27,277 nt of DNA from NCBI GenBank assembly GCA_035650075.1, contig DASRII010000140.1, positions 1 to 27,277 of the forward strand, written 5' to 3'. The notes under the pieces were generated by a model. It saw only the letters and a program-made list of their open reading frames with translations. It was not told the DNA's origin and made no database searches. The position numbers and the translations under genes are program-made. This document shows positions 6,709 through 14,242 of the stretch, one piece after another. Origin of the DNA: DASSUC01 sp035650075. Lineage in GTDB: Bacteria > Actinomycetota > Actinomycetes > Mycobacteriales > Micromonosporaceae. Position 1 is the first letter of the stretch, and every line of letters begins with the position of its first letter.

Positions 6709-7124
6709 GCCGCCACGCGCAGCAGGGTGCTGGCGACCTCGCGGGCGGCCTGCGTCCACGGGGACGGGCGGCCGGTCGACGGGTCCAGCTTGACGATCGC
6801 CCGGTGGCCCTCGGCGTACACAGTGGACCGATCCGAAGACAGGAAGCGGAAGCCGTACACACCGCTGGACTCGCCCAGCCGGTCGAGCCAGAAGTCGACG
6901 AGCACGTCACCGGTACCGCGGATCGGGGCGAGGTAGGCGATGCTGAACTCGCGGACCGCGTGGACCACGTCGGGAGTCGTCGGGCGACCGTTCGAGAACG
7001 AATGGCCGCGCGCCGCCCAGTACGCGGACAGTGCCCGTTCCAGCAGCACCGCGTATCTCGCGTTGTGGACAATGCCCATCGGGTCCAGGTCGTCGAAGTG
7101 AACGGTCGCGGTCTCGGTCGGCAT
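6705..7124 (-). CDS. Hot-dog fold acyl-CoA thioesterase (4HBT family)
   Basis: The protein has 139 residues. FDDLDPMGIVHNARYAVLLERA near the N-terminus is the 4-hydroxybenzoyl-CoA thioesterase signature, including the active-site Asp (LDPMGIVHN). The rest follows the single hot-dog domain pattern: RGTGDVLVDFWLDRLGESSGVYGFRFLS, then YAEGHRAIVKLD. It should hydrolyse acyl-CoA thioesters in the cytoplasm; the acyl group cannot be deduced. It starts 3 nt after the TetR stop, so the two genes form one operon and the thioesterase is a likely target of that regulator. Its TAG stop overlaps that of tadA on the other strand. Confidence 0.88.
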   Translation of the reverse strand: MPTETATVHFDDLDPMGIVHNARYAVLLERALSAYWAARGHSFSNGRPTTPDVVHAVREFSIAYLAPIRGTGDVLVDFWLDRLGESSGVYGFRFLSSDRSTVYAEGHRAIVKLDPSTGRPSPWTQAAREVASTLLRVAA

Positions 7125-7127
7125 GAC

Positions 7128-7760
7128 TCAGACCTCCGGTAGCAGGGACGGGTCGGTACACAGGGCGCGCAGCCGGTCGAGCACGGCGCGCCGGGCGAAG
7201 TCGTAGGCGGTGGCCGGAGAGAGCAGCCGGGACTGCAGGACGGCGACCAGGCCGAGCGCCTCGATCTCGAAGGCCAGCCGCCGCACGTCTACGTCGTCCC
7301 GCAGCTCGCCGACCTCGACCGCCTCGCGGGCCAGCCGTTCGAGCAGGTCGAGCCACTCGCTGAACACCACGGCCAGCCGGTCGTGCACCAGGCCCGCCCG
7401 GGCGTTGTACTCGAACTCGGCGTTGGCGAAGAAGCATCCGCCGGGCAGCACCTCGGTTTCGTAGAACCGCAGGCGACTGGTGTGCAGCGCCCACAGGCGG
7501 CGTACCCCGCGCGGCTCGTGCAGGGCCGGAGCGAGGATCTTCTCGGCCCACTGCTCGCGAGCGCGGTCGATCGTGGCGAGCTGCAGCTCCTCCTTGGAGG
7601 TCCAGTGCGCGAACAGCCCGGACTTGCTCACCCCGAGCCGCTCGGCGAGCTGGCCGAGCGACAACCCGTCGAGCCCCACCTCGGTAGCGAGGACGACGGC
7701 GGCATCGAGCACCGCACGGCGGGTGCGTTCGCCGCGGACGAGTCGGCCATCCACAGACAT
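7128..7760 (-). CDS. TetR-family transcriptional regulator
   Basis: The protein has 210 residues from the ATG at 7760. A GTG two codons earlier (7766) is less likely because it abuts the TAGGCT -10 box. The N-terminal helix-turn-helix has the TetR pattern: RRAVLDAAVVLATEVGLDGL, then LGQLAERLGVSKSGLFAHW, then SKEELQLATID. The C-terminal part (from about residue 75) is a helical ligand-binding and dimerisation domain with no recognisable effector. A palindromic GACCGGTC-centred site lies just upstream, overlapping the expected -35 region, which predicts autorepression. The downstream gene, a thioesterase, suggests a fatty-acyl or aromatic acyl-CoA ligand (inference). Confidence 0.9.
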   Translation of the reverse strand: MSVDGRLVRGERTRRAVLDAAVVLATEVGLDGLSLGQLAERLGVSKSGLFAHWTSKEELQLATIDRAREQWAEKILAPALHEPRGVRRLWALHTSRLRFYETEVLPGGCFFANAEFEYNARAGLVHDRLAVVFSEWLDLLERLAREAVEVGELRDDVDVRRLAFEIEALGLVAVLQSRLLSPATAYDFARRAVLDRLRALCTDPSLLPEV

Positions 7761-7766
7761 GTCCAC

Positions 7767-7796
7767 AGCCTACAACAAAAAGACCGACCGGTCGTT
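7767..7796 (-). promoter_or_regulatory. TetR promoter with palindromic operator
   Basis: TAGGCT (minus strand, 7772 to 7767) lies 6 nt before the ATG at 7760. A palindrome CGACCGGTCG at 7785-7794, extendable to ACCGACCGGTCGTT at 7783-7796, covers about -24 to -37 relative to the start. It has the form of many TetR-family operators. It overlaps the last codon of the sensor kinase gene. Confidence 0.6.
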
Positions 7797-8979
7797 AATT
7801 TTGTGTGGACGGCAGTGTGACCTTGACCATGAGGCCGCCGCCCTCCCGCGGAGACGCCACGGCCTCGCCGCCGTGCGCCCGGGCTACCGAGCGGACGATC
7901 GACAGCCCGAGCCCGGTGCCCTTGGCGGAGCCCACCCGGTCGTTCAGCCGCCGGAAGGGCTCGAACAGCCCCGACACCTCGTACGCCGTCACCACCGGCC
8001 CGGTGTTGGCCACCACCAGCTCCACTGTGGACCCCGCTACGCGCGTCTCGACGGACACCCAACCGTCCCGAGCGTTGTATTGCACCGCGTTCTGCAGGAG
8101 GTTGAGCGCGAGGCGTTCCAGCAGGACCGGATCGCCGACGGTCGGAGCCGGTACAACAGTCGCCACGACCTCCACGCCCGCGGCCGTGGCGTCCGCGCGG
8201 ACCTGTTCCACGACGTGGGTGGTCAGCTCCGACAGGTCGAGCGGGGTACGCCCCGGCGGCGCGCTCTCCGATCGGGCCAAGGTCAGGAGCCCGTCGATCA
8301 GCCGTTCGTGCCGGCCGTTGACCTCGAGCAGTGTGTCGCCGAGCTGGCGCAGGTCGGTGGACGCGTCCTGCCGGCCGAGGGCTACCTCGAGCAGCGTGCG
8401 GTTGATGGCCAGCGGTGTACGCAGCTCGTGTGACGCGTTCGCCACGAACCGGCGCTGCCCGTCGAATGACCGGTCCAGCCGCTCGAGCATGTCGTCGAAG
8501 GTGTCGGCGAGCCGCTTGATCTCGTCCTGCGGGCCGCGCAACGCGATCCGCTCGTGCAGGTGCCGGTCGGCCTCGGGAGCCGCGACGATGCGGCCGGCGG
8601 TCTCGGTGATCTGCTGAACCGGACGCAGTGCGCGGCCGGCGAGCAGCCACCCGGCGCCGATCGAGGCGATCCCGACCACGCCCAGCGCGATGCCACCCTG
8701 GGTCAGCAGGGAGTTCAGGGCGTCGTTGCGGACCCGCTCGCGCTCGACAAAAATGCGCTCGCGGATCTGGTCCAACGTGTCCGGGTCGACATTTGGCGGC
8801 CGCCCCGCGTCGAAGACCACGGCGCCGCCTTCCATCCGCGGCCCGACGCGGTCGAGCCGCTCCGCCATCAGCAGGTAGGTGACGAGCAGCAGCACACCGC
8901 CGGCGAGAAAGAAGAGTCCACTGTAGACCGCGGTCAGCCGGACCCGGATCGTCCAATGTCGACGGATAAAGGCAATCAT
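7795..8979 (-). CDS. Two-component sensor histidine kinase
   Basis: The protein has 394 residues from the ATG at 8979. Membrane helices lie at about 14-38 and 95-115, and an extracytoplasmic loop of about 55 residues between them is the likely sensor. A HAMP linker follows (RALRPVQQITETAGRI). The HisKA H-box is FVANASHELRTPLA with the phosphorylated His at 184. The ATPase domain has the N-box NLLQNAVQYN (about 293-302), F-box LFEPFRRL and G-box GTGLGLS (354-360). The start overlaps the stop of the response regulator gene as ATGA, so the pair is co-translated. A longer frame upstream lies inside the regulator gene and was not used. It probably controls the divergent efflux cassette. Confidence 0.93.
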   Translation of the reverse strand: MIAFIRRHWTIRVRLTAVYSGLFFLAGGVLLLVTYLLMAERLDRVGPRMEGGAVVFDAGRPPNVDPDTLDQIRERIFVERERVRNDALNSLLTQGGIALGVVGIASIGAGWLLAGRALRPVQQITETAGRIVAAPEADRHLHERIALRGPQDEIKRLADTFDDMLERLDRSFDGQRRFVANASHELRTPLAINRTLLEVALGRQDASTDLRQLGDTLLEVNGRHERLIDGLLTLARSESAPPGRTPLDLSELTTHVVEQVRADATAAGVEVVATVVPAPTVGDPVLLERLALNLLQNAVQYNARDGWVSVETRVAGSTVELVVANTGPVVTAYEVSGLFEPFRRLNDRVGSAKGTGLGLSIVRSVARAHGGEAVASPREGGGLMVKVTLPSTQN

Positions 8980-9632
8980 TCGACCTGGTACCCCACTCCC
9001 GGCACGGTCTGCACCACCTGCGGCTCGCCGAGCTTGCGCCGCAGGGTCATCACGGTCACCCGTACCACGTTCGTGAACGGGTCGATGTGCTCGTCCCACG
9101 CCTTCTCCAGCAGCTGTTCGACGGAGACCACCGCGCCGTCGGCGCGCAGCAGCTCCTCCAGCACCGCGAACTCCTTGCGGGACAACGGGACGAAGTGGCC
9201 GTCGCGGTACACCTCTCGCCGCGCCGGGTCGAGCCGGATGCCGGCGCGTTCGAGGACGGGCGGCGCGGCGGGGCGGGCGCGCCGGCCGAGCGCCCGTACC
9301 CGGGCGACCAGCTCCACGAACGCGAACGGCTTTGGCAGGTAGTCGTCCGCACCCAGGCCCAGCCCGGAGACCCGGTCGGCCACCTCGGCCGCCGCGGTGA
9401 GCATGAGCACCCGCGTCTCCACACCGGACTCGACGACCGCCCGGCAGACGTCGTCACCGTGAACGATCGGCAGATCCCGGTCGAGCACGAGCACGTCGTA
9501 CTCGTGCACACCCAACCGCTCGAGCGCCGCGTCACCGTCGTAGACCACGTCGACGGCCAGCGCTTCGCGCCGCAGCCCTTCCGCGATCGCGTCGGCGAGC
9601 AGCTCCTCGTCCTCGACCACCAGCACACGCAC
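8976..9632 (-). CDS. OmpR/PhoB-family response regulator
   Basis: The protein has 218 residues. The receiver domain shows the acidic pair ED (7-8), the phosphorylated Asp51 (VLVLDRDLP), a Thr in MLTAAAE and the Lys of LPKPF near 100. A winged-helix domain from about 123 shows LSRKEFAVLEELLRADGAVVSVEQLLEKAWD and VRVTVMTLRRKLG...VVQTVPGVGYQVE. It should be phosphorylated by the adjacent kinase and bind direct repeats. Such repeats (TAAGGCC spaced 11 bp) lie just upstream of its own start, in the region shared with the divergent efflux genes. A GTG start at 9632 gives the standard MRVLVVEDE N-terminus. Confidence 0.95.
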   Translation of the reverse strand: MRVLVVEDEELLADAIAEGLRREALAVDVVYDGDAALERLGVHEYDVLVLDRDLPIVHGDDVCRAVVESGVETRVLMLTAAAEVADRVSGLGLGADDYLPKPFAFVELVARVRALGRRARPAAPPVLERAGIRLDPARREVYRDGHFVPLSRKEFAVLEELLRADGAVVSVEQLLEKAWDEHIDPFTNVVRVTVMTLRRKLGEPQVVQTVPGVGYQVE

Positions 9633-9657
9633 GTTCCCATCGTCACAAACCGCGAGA

Positions 9658-9695
9658 TAAGGCCGACGTAAGGCCTCACGTTGATGCCGGCCTTA
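9658..9695. promoter_or_regulatory. TAAGGCC heptamers: candidate response-regulator operator
   Basis: TAAGGCC occurs at 9658-9664 and again at 9669-9675, an 11-bp period (one helical turn) that suits tandem binding of an OmpR-type dimer. An inverted third copy (GGCCTTA) lies at 9689-9695. All three are in the 87-bp region between the regulator gene and the divergent lipoprotein gene. Confidence 0.6.
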
Positions 9696-9719
9696 TGCCC
9701 CATCCCGTGAGATACCCCC

Positions 9720-10292
9720 ATGACCAGAGGCAGATTCGGACTGTTAGCCCTGGCGCCGCTGTTCCTCCTCGGCATCGCCGCCTGTAAGGGCGCCGCCGCG
9801 GACGACGGCATCGCCACCGTGGGCGGACCCAACGGGGTGGCCGCGTCCCAGGCCGCGCTCACCGACGAGGAGAAGCTGCGTCAGTTCGCGCAGTGCATGC
9901 GGGACAACGGCGTGGACATGCCGGATCCCCAAACCGATGGTGGTGGCCGGATCCGTATCGACCGCGGGCAGCTCGGCGATGTCGACCGAGACAAGGCGAT
10001 GGCCGCCATGGAGAAGTGCCGCCACCTGATGCCCAACGGCGGAGCGCGGCCCCAGCTGTCCGCCGAGGATCAGGAGAAACTGCGCCAGTTCGCCCAGTGC
10101 ATGCGGGACAACGGCGTACCGGACTTCCCCGACCCCGACCCCAATGCCGGCGGTATCGCCATCATGGGCGGCGGACCCGGCGGCCGGCTCAACCCCGACG
10201 ATCCCGCGGTCCAGAAGGCCATGGAGACGTGCCAGGACAAGCTGCCCGACATCCGACGCGGTGGACCGTCCCCCGGAGGCACGAGCGGATGA
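9720..10292 (+). CDS. Lipoprotein with duplicated Cys-containing module
   Basis: The protein has 190 residues. A signal peptide ends in a lipobox IAAC with the lipidated Cys at 22. Two modules follow, at about 48-105 and 115-178. Each begins EKLRQFAQCMRDNGV and ends with a second Cys (MEKCRHLMP and METCQDKLP). The Cys pairs are 59/100 and 127/171, so each module may hold one disulphide. PDP-rich loops sit in the middle of each module. I know no function for this protein; similar lipoproteins commonly accompany MacB-type exporters in actinobacteria. It overlaps the adaptor gene as ATGA and is the first gene of the cassette facing the two-component system. Confidence 0.8.
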   Translation: MTRGRFGLLALAPLFLLGIAACKGAAADDGIATVGGPNGVAASQAALTDEEKLRQFAQCMRDNGVDMPDPQTDGGGRIRIDRGQLGDVDRDKAMAAMEKCRHLMPNGGARPQLSAEDQEKLRQFAQCMRDNGVPDFPDPDPNAGGIAIMGGGPGGRLNPDDPAVQKAMETCQDKLPDIRRGGPSPGGTSG

Positions 10293-11368
10293 GCTTGTCT
10301 AAATCTCGGCGCGTCCGCGGCGTGGTGGTCGCGGGCGCCGCCGTGGCGGTGGTGGCTGCCGCGGCCGCGGCCTCACTCGGCTTCGGCGGAGACAACGAAG
10401 GTACGGCGGCCCGCAGCGACCTTCCACCGGCGCTCGGGGAGGTGACCCGGGCGACCCTCGTGGACTACGAGACGGTCAGTGGTGAGCTGGGGTACGGGGA
10501 CGCGACGGCGCTTGCGGCCAAGGGCGGCGGCACGGTGACGTGGCTGCCGGCGCTGGGCGCGACGGTCAAACGCGGGCAACAGCTCTGGCGTGCCGACGAC
10601 GAGCCGGTGGTGCTGCTCTACGGCGCGCTGCCCATGTACCGGCCACTCGCCTCCGGGGTCGAGGGCGCAGATGTCAAGCAGTTCGAGGAGAACCTGAAGG
10701 CACTGGGCTACACGGGGTTCACTGTGGACGATTCGTTCTCGTCGTCCACCGCGTCGGCGGTACGGGACTGGCAGGAGGATCTCGGCCTCGCCGAGACCGG
10801 ACGGGTCGAGCCGGCCCAGGTGGTGTACGCCGCCCGCGAGGTCCGGGTGTCCGCGCTGACGGCTCACGTCGGTGACGCGGCGGCCGGCCCGATCCTCAGC
10901 TACACGGGCAGCACCCGGCTGATCACCATCGACCTCGCGGTCGACGACCAGCGGTTGGCGACCAAGGGCGCCACGGCCACCGTGACGCTCCCGAACGGGT
11001 CCACTGTGGAGGGTTTGGTAGCCAGCGTCGGTACCGTCGCCACCGCCGCCTCCAACGGGAACGGGCAGGACCAGACGGCGACCGAGTCCACGATCGAGGT
11101 GGTCGTTACGGTCGCCGACCAGAAGGCGCTCGGCACCCTGGAGCAGGGTCCGGTCGACATCCAGCTCGTTGCCGAGCGGCGGGAGAACGTGCTGACCGTA
11201 CCGGTCGCGGCGCTCGTGGCGCTGCGCGAAGGCGGGTACGGCGTCCAGGTGGTCGAGGGTTCCTCCGCGCGGTACGTGGCCGTCGAAGTCGGCATGTTCG
11301 CCAACGGCCGGGTCGAGGTACGGGGCGCGGGTCTGGCCCAAGGTACGCAGGTGGGGATCCCGAAGTGA
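10289..11368 (+). CDS. Efflux periplasmic adaptor with peptidoglycan-binding domain
   Basis: The protein has 359 residues. An N-terminal membrane anchor or signal (VVVAGAAVAVVAAAAAASLGF, about 10-30) is followed by the start of a HlyD/MacA-like barrel and lipoyl region (about 45-110). A peptidoglycan-binding type 1 domain lies at about 129-180 (VKQFEENLKALGYTGFTVDD...STASAVRDWQEDLGL). The adaptor barrel resumes to the C-terminus (ENVLTVPVAALVAL, RVEVRGAGLAQGTQVGIPK). It should link the ATPase/permease pair to the cell wall. The ATG at 10289 overlaps the previous stop and has GGAGG 9 nt upstream. Its TGA overlaps the GTG of the next frame (GTGA), at the left end of repeat copy A. Confidence 0.85.
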   Translation: MSLSKSRRVRGVVVAGAAVAVVAAAAAASLGFGGDNEGTAARSDLPPALGEVTRATLVDYETVSGELGYGDATALAAKGGGTVTWLPALGATVKRGQQLWRADDEPVVLLYGALPMYRPLASGVEGADVKQFEENLKALGYTGFTVDDSFSSSTASAVRDWQEDLGLAETGRVEPAQVVYAAREVRVSALTAHVGDAAAGPILSYTGSTRLITIDLAVDDQRLATKGATATVTLPNGSTVEGLVASVGTVATAASNGNGQDQTATESTIEVVVTVADQKALGTLEQGPVDIQLVAERRENVLTVPVAALVALREGGYGVQVVEGSSARYVAVEVGMFANGRVEVRGAGLAQGTQVGIPK

Positions 11369-11476
11369 GCGCAGCGGAGCGCCGCGGCGCCTGGACTGAG
11401 GCGACACTCCGGCCGTCAGGCCGTGGTGTGGCGCCGAGGGAAGGCGGCGCACAGGGCGCGCAGCGGAGCGAAGACC
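11365..11476 (+). repeat. Copy A of the start-codon micro-ORF repeat
   Basis: These 112 bp align without gaps to 24080-24191, with 13 differences counted by eye. The left end is GTGAGC, overlapping the adaptor stop. The centre forms an imperfect hairpin (11401-11414 with 11419-11434, loop GTCA). The reading frame encodes MSAAERRGAWTEATLRPSGR and continues in frame into the ATPase, because the exit stop and ATGAGC start present in copy B are absent here. Confidence 0.85.
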
Positions 11477-12147
11477 GGCAGAGCGTCGTCGTGCTGGCGG
11501 ACGCCGCGAAGACGTACCCCGGCGGCGTGACCGCGCTCGACGGTGTGTCGCTGTCGGTCGAGTACGGCGAGATGGCCGCGATCGTCGGCCCCTCGGGCTC
11601 CGGCAAGTCCACGATGCTGCACCTGATCGGTACGCTCGACCGGCCGAGCGGGGGACAGGTCTATGTGGACGGTCACGACGTGGCCGCGCTGTCCGATCGG
11701 GAGGTCTCCGCGCTGCGCGCCAGACGGATCGGGTTCGTGTTCCAGCAGTTCCACCTCGCCGGCGGAGTGTCCGCTGTGGACAATGTGGCGGACGGTCTGC
11801 TCTACGCCGGAGTCGGCCTGCGCGAGCGGCGGACCCGGGCGGCCGAAGCGCTGGACCGGGTCGGCCTGGCTCACCGGCTGGACCACGAGCCCCACGAGCT
11901 GTCCGGTGGCGAGAAGCAGCGGGTCGCGATCGCCCGCGCACTGGTCGGTGGGCCGGCGCTGCTGCTGGCCGACGAGCCGACCGGCAATCTGGACTCGGTG
12001 TCCGGCGCCGCCGTCCTCGAAGTCCTGCGGGCGCTGCACGAACAGGGGACGACCGTGCTGGTGATCACCCACGACCGGCAGATCGCGGAGAGCCTGCCGC
12101 GCCAGGTGTCGATGCGGGACGGCCGGATCGTCGGAGACTCGTCATGA
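11365..12147 (+). CDS. MacB-type ABC exporter ATPase with repeat-derived N-terminus
   Basis: The frame gives 260 residues from the GTG at 11365. Residues 1 to about 38 are encoded by repeat copy A and have no counterpart in the family. The family-like part begins near VVVLADAAKTYPGG (41-54), and a GTG at 11491 could be the ancestral or an alternative start. Walker A GPSGSGKST is at 75-83, the Q-loop in FVFQQFH, the signature LSGGE at 179-183, Walker B LLLADEP at 199-205, and the switch His at 236. It powers the permease encoded next, which it overlaps as ATGA. The spacing from the adaptor stop to the conserved domain, about 120 bp, equals the repeat length, so the repeat was probably inserted at an existing junction. 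Confidence 0.9.
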   Translation: MSAAERRGAWTEATLRPSGRGVAPREGGAQGAQRSEDRQSVVVLADAAKTYPGGVTALDGVSLSVEYGEMAAIVGPSGSGKSTMLHLIGTLDRPSGGQVYVDGHDVAALSDREVSALRARRIGFVFQQFHLAGGVSAVDNVADGLLYAGVGLRERRTRAAEALDRVGLAHRLDHEPHELSGGEKQRVAIARALVGGPALLLADEPTGNLDSVSGAAVLEVLRALHEQGTTVLVITHDRQIAESLPRQVSMRDGRIVGDSS

Positions 12148-13346
12148 ACCGCCTCGTGCCGGCCCGACTGCGGCTCGTCGACGTGGCCCGCGTCGGGGGA
12201 GCGGGGCTGCGCGCCCGCCCACTACGGGTGTTCCTGTCGGCACTCGGTATCGCGATCGGCATCGCCGCGATGATCTCCGTTGTGGGAATCTCCACGTCCA
12301 GCCGCGCCGAGCTGGAGCGCACACTCGACCGGCTCGGTACCAATCTGCTGACCGTGTCGCCCGGTACCCGGATGTTCGGTGGCGAGGCGGCCACCCTGCC
12401 CGACGAGTCGGTCGACATGATCGGCCGGATCGGGCCGGTGACCTCTGTTTCGGCGACCGGCAACGTGACCGACGCTCGCGTGTACCGCAACGACCACATC
12501 CCGAGCGGGCAGAGCGGCGGGATCGCGGTACGGGCCGCACGGGTGGATCTCCCGGCGACCGTGGGAGCCACGATTGCCTCCGGTGCGTGGCTGAACGAGG
12601 TGACCGCGAAGTACCCGGCTGTTGTCCTGGGCGGCAAGGCAGCCGACCGGCTCGGCGTCGGGGCGGCCGGCCCGGACACGCAGGTACTGCTCGGCGGCGA
12701 ATGGTTCACCGTCATCGGGATCCTTGACCCGGTACCGCTGGCTCCCGAGCTGGACACCTCCGCGCTGGTGGGCTGGGCCGCCGCGGAGTCCTATCTGGAC
12801 TTCGACGGGCATCCGACCACTGTGTACACCCGATCGCGCGAGGAGTCGGTCACCGCGGTCCGTACCGTCCTCGCGGCCACGGCCAACCCCGAACAGCCGG
12901 ACGAGGTCGAGGTATCCCGGCCCTCCGACGCGCTGGCCGCGGCGCAGGCTACCGACCGTACGTTCTCGGCGCTGCTGCTGGGACTGGGCGGGGTGGCGTT
13001 GCTCGTCGGCGGCGTCGGGGTGGCGAACACGATGGTGATCTCGGTGCTCGAACGCCGAGCCGAGATCGGGCTGCGCCGCTCGCTCGGCGCCACCCGTGGC
13101 CAGATCCGCGCCCAGTTCCTCACCGAGTCCCAGCTACTCGCCGGGCTCGGCGGCGCGGGCGGGGTGCTGCTCGGAGTAGCGGTCACCTCCGTGTACGCCA
13201 GCAGTCAAGGCTGGCCGACCGTCGTACCCGCATGGGCCACCATCGGCGGCGTGGCCGCGACCCTCGTCATCGGCGCCGTAGCCGGCCTCTACCCCGCGAT
13301 CCGCGCCGCCCGCCTGTCCCCGACGGAGGCGCTCGCGACACCGTGA
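12144..13346 (+). CDS. MacB/FtsX-type ABC exporter permease
   Basis: The protein has 400 residues. It has one N-terminal membrane helix (about 30-52, FLSALGIAIGIAAMISVVGIS), an extracytoplasmic domain of about 220 residues, and three C-terminal helices. The C-terminal part carries the FtsX-family pattern GGVGVANTMVISVLERRAEIGLRRSLGATRGQI and ends AIRAARLSPTEALA. This is the MacB topology. With the ATPase and adaptor it should form a mechanotransmission exporter for an unknown substrate, perhaps a peptide or cell-envelope toxin (inference). It is the last gene of the cassette; an 18-bp inverted repeat follows its stop. Confidence 0.92.
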   Translation: MNRLVPARLRLVDVARVGGAGLRARPLRVFLSALGIAIGIAAMISVVGISTSSRAELERTLDRLGTNLLTVSPGTRMFGGEAATLPDESVDMIGRIGPVTSVSATGNVTDARVYRNDHIPSGQSGGIAVRAARVDLPATVGATIASGAWLNEVTAKYPAVVLGGKAADRLGVGAAGPDTQVLLGGEWFTVIGILDPVPLAPELDTSALVGWAAAESYLDFDGHPTTVYTRSREESVTAVRTVLAATANPEQPDEVEVSRPSDALAAAQATDRTFSALLLGLGGVALLVGGVGVANTMVISVLERRAEIGLRRSLGATRGQIRAQFLTESQLLAGLGGAGGVLLGVAVTSVYASSQGWPTVVPAWATIGGVAATLVIGAVAGLYPAIRAARLSPTEALATP

Positions 13347-13355
13347 CCCCCTCTC

Positions 13356-13422
13356 CCGTCGATCAAGGACTTGTGCACGTGGTTCGATCTCCGATTCATG
13401 TGCACAAGTCCTTGATCAACGG
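13356..13422. terminator. Long inverted repeat between convergent genes, likely bidirectional terminator
   Basis: GATCAAGGACTTGTGCAC at 13361-13378 pairs perfectly with its reverse complement at 13400-13417. After one mismatch the arms extend 4 bp more (CCGT/ACGG). The loop is 21 nt. The arms are much less GC-rich than the surrounding DNA. It fills the 81-bp gap between the stops of the exporter permease and the LLM oxidoreductase. Confidence 0.7.
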
Positions 13423-13427
13423 CTCGC

Positions 13428-14210
13428 TTAGTGCGGTGGGCCGGCCTCGATCTCGCGCCGGAACCTGGCCAGCCAGTCGCCGTCCGGCGATTCCGGGCCG
13501 GCCACCAACCAGGTCGCGCCGGCGGCCGCATAGTCGGCGGCCGACGCCGCCCCGTCGTCGATCAGCGCGATGTCCCGGCCCGGCCCGATGGCCCGCCGGA
13601 CCTCGGCGACCTGATCGAGGGTCAGCCCGCCGGTCGCGTCACGGCCAAGCGCGAAGACACCGTCGTACCGCGCGGCGCGGGCCAACGGGCGCCGGTGTGG
13701 CCAGGTGGCAGCGACCCAGATCGGCGGGCGCGGTCGCTGGACACTCGCGGGCGTCAGTCTCGCCCGGACGTGGAACAGCGGCCCGTCGTGGGTGACCTCG
13801 TCGCCGCGCAGGAACTGGTCCAGCAGGACGAGCGACTCGTCGAGAGCCTCGCCGCGAGCGCGCGGATCGGCCGACTCGCCGAACGATGTGAACTCCTCTT
13901 TCGGTACCCCCAGACCGACGCCGACCACGACGCGGCCGGCGCTGAGGTGATCGAGCGTGCTGATCTCCTTGGCCAGCTTCCACGGCCGGCGCCTGGCCAG
14001 CGGGGTGACCATCGCACCGAGCCGGATCCGGCTGGTGGCCGTCGCGATGCCGCCGAGCACGACCCACGGGTCATGCAGCGGCATGCCGTCCGCGATGTAA
14101 ATGTGGTCCCACAGGAAGAAGGCGTCCCAGCCCGCGGCCTCGGCGGCGCGCGCACAGTCGATCAGGTCGGCCGGAGTGCCGCCCGGTGGGATGGAAACGG
14201 CGTACCGCAT
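13428..14210 (-). CDS. LLM-class flavin-dependent oxidoreductase
   Basis: The protein has 260 residues, a little short for the luciferase-like monooxygenase family. The TIM-barrel pattern is clear: MRYAVSIPPGGTPADLIDCARAAE at the N-terminus, AGWDAFFLWDHIY, then TSRIRLGAMVTPLARRRPWKLAKEISTLDHLSAGRVVVGVGLG. The block RIRLGAMVTP...LSAGRV is diagnostic. It probably uses F420 or FMN; the substrate is unknown. The ATG at 14210 is the start giving the family N-terminus; frames upstream belong to deoD. It lies 32 bp downstream of deoD on the same strand. A TAGACA box 7 nt before the ATG could give a second, leaderless promoter. Confidence 0.88.
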   Translation of the reverse strand: MRYAVSIPPGGTPADLIDCARAAEAAGWDAFFLWDHIYIADGMPLHDPWVVLGGIATATSRIRLGAMVTPLARRRPWKLAKEISTLDHLSAGRVVVGVGLGVPKEEFTSFGESADPRARGEALDESLVLLDQFLRGDEVTHDGPLFHVRARLTPASVQRPRPPIWVAATWPHRRPLARAARYDGVFALGRDATGGLTLDQVAEVRRAIGPGRDIALIDDGAASAADYAAAGATWLVAGPESPDGDWLARFRREIEAGPPH

Positions 14211-14242
14211 GCCCGCATGTCTACCGTGAGCCTCCGACAGTT

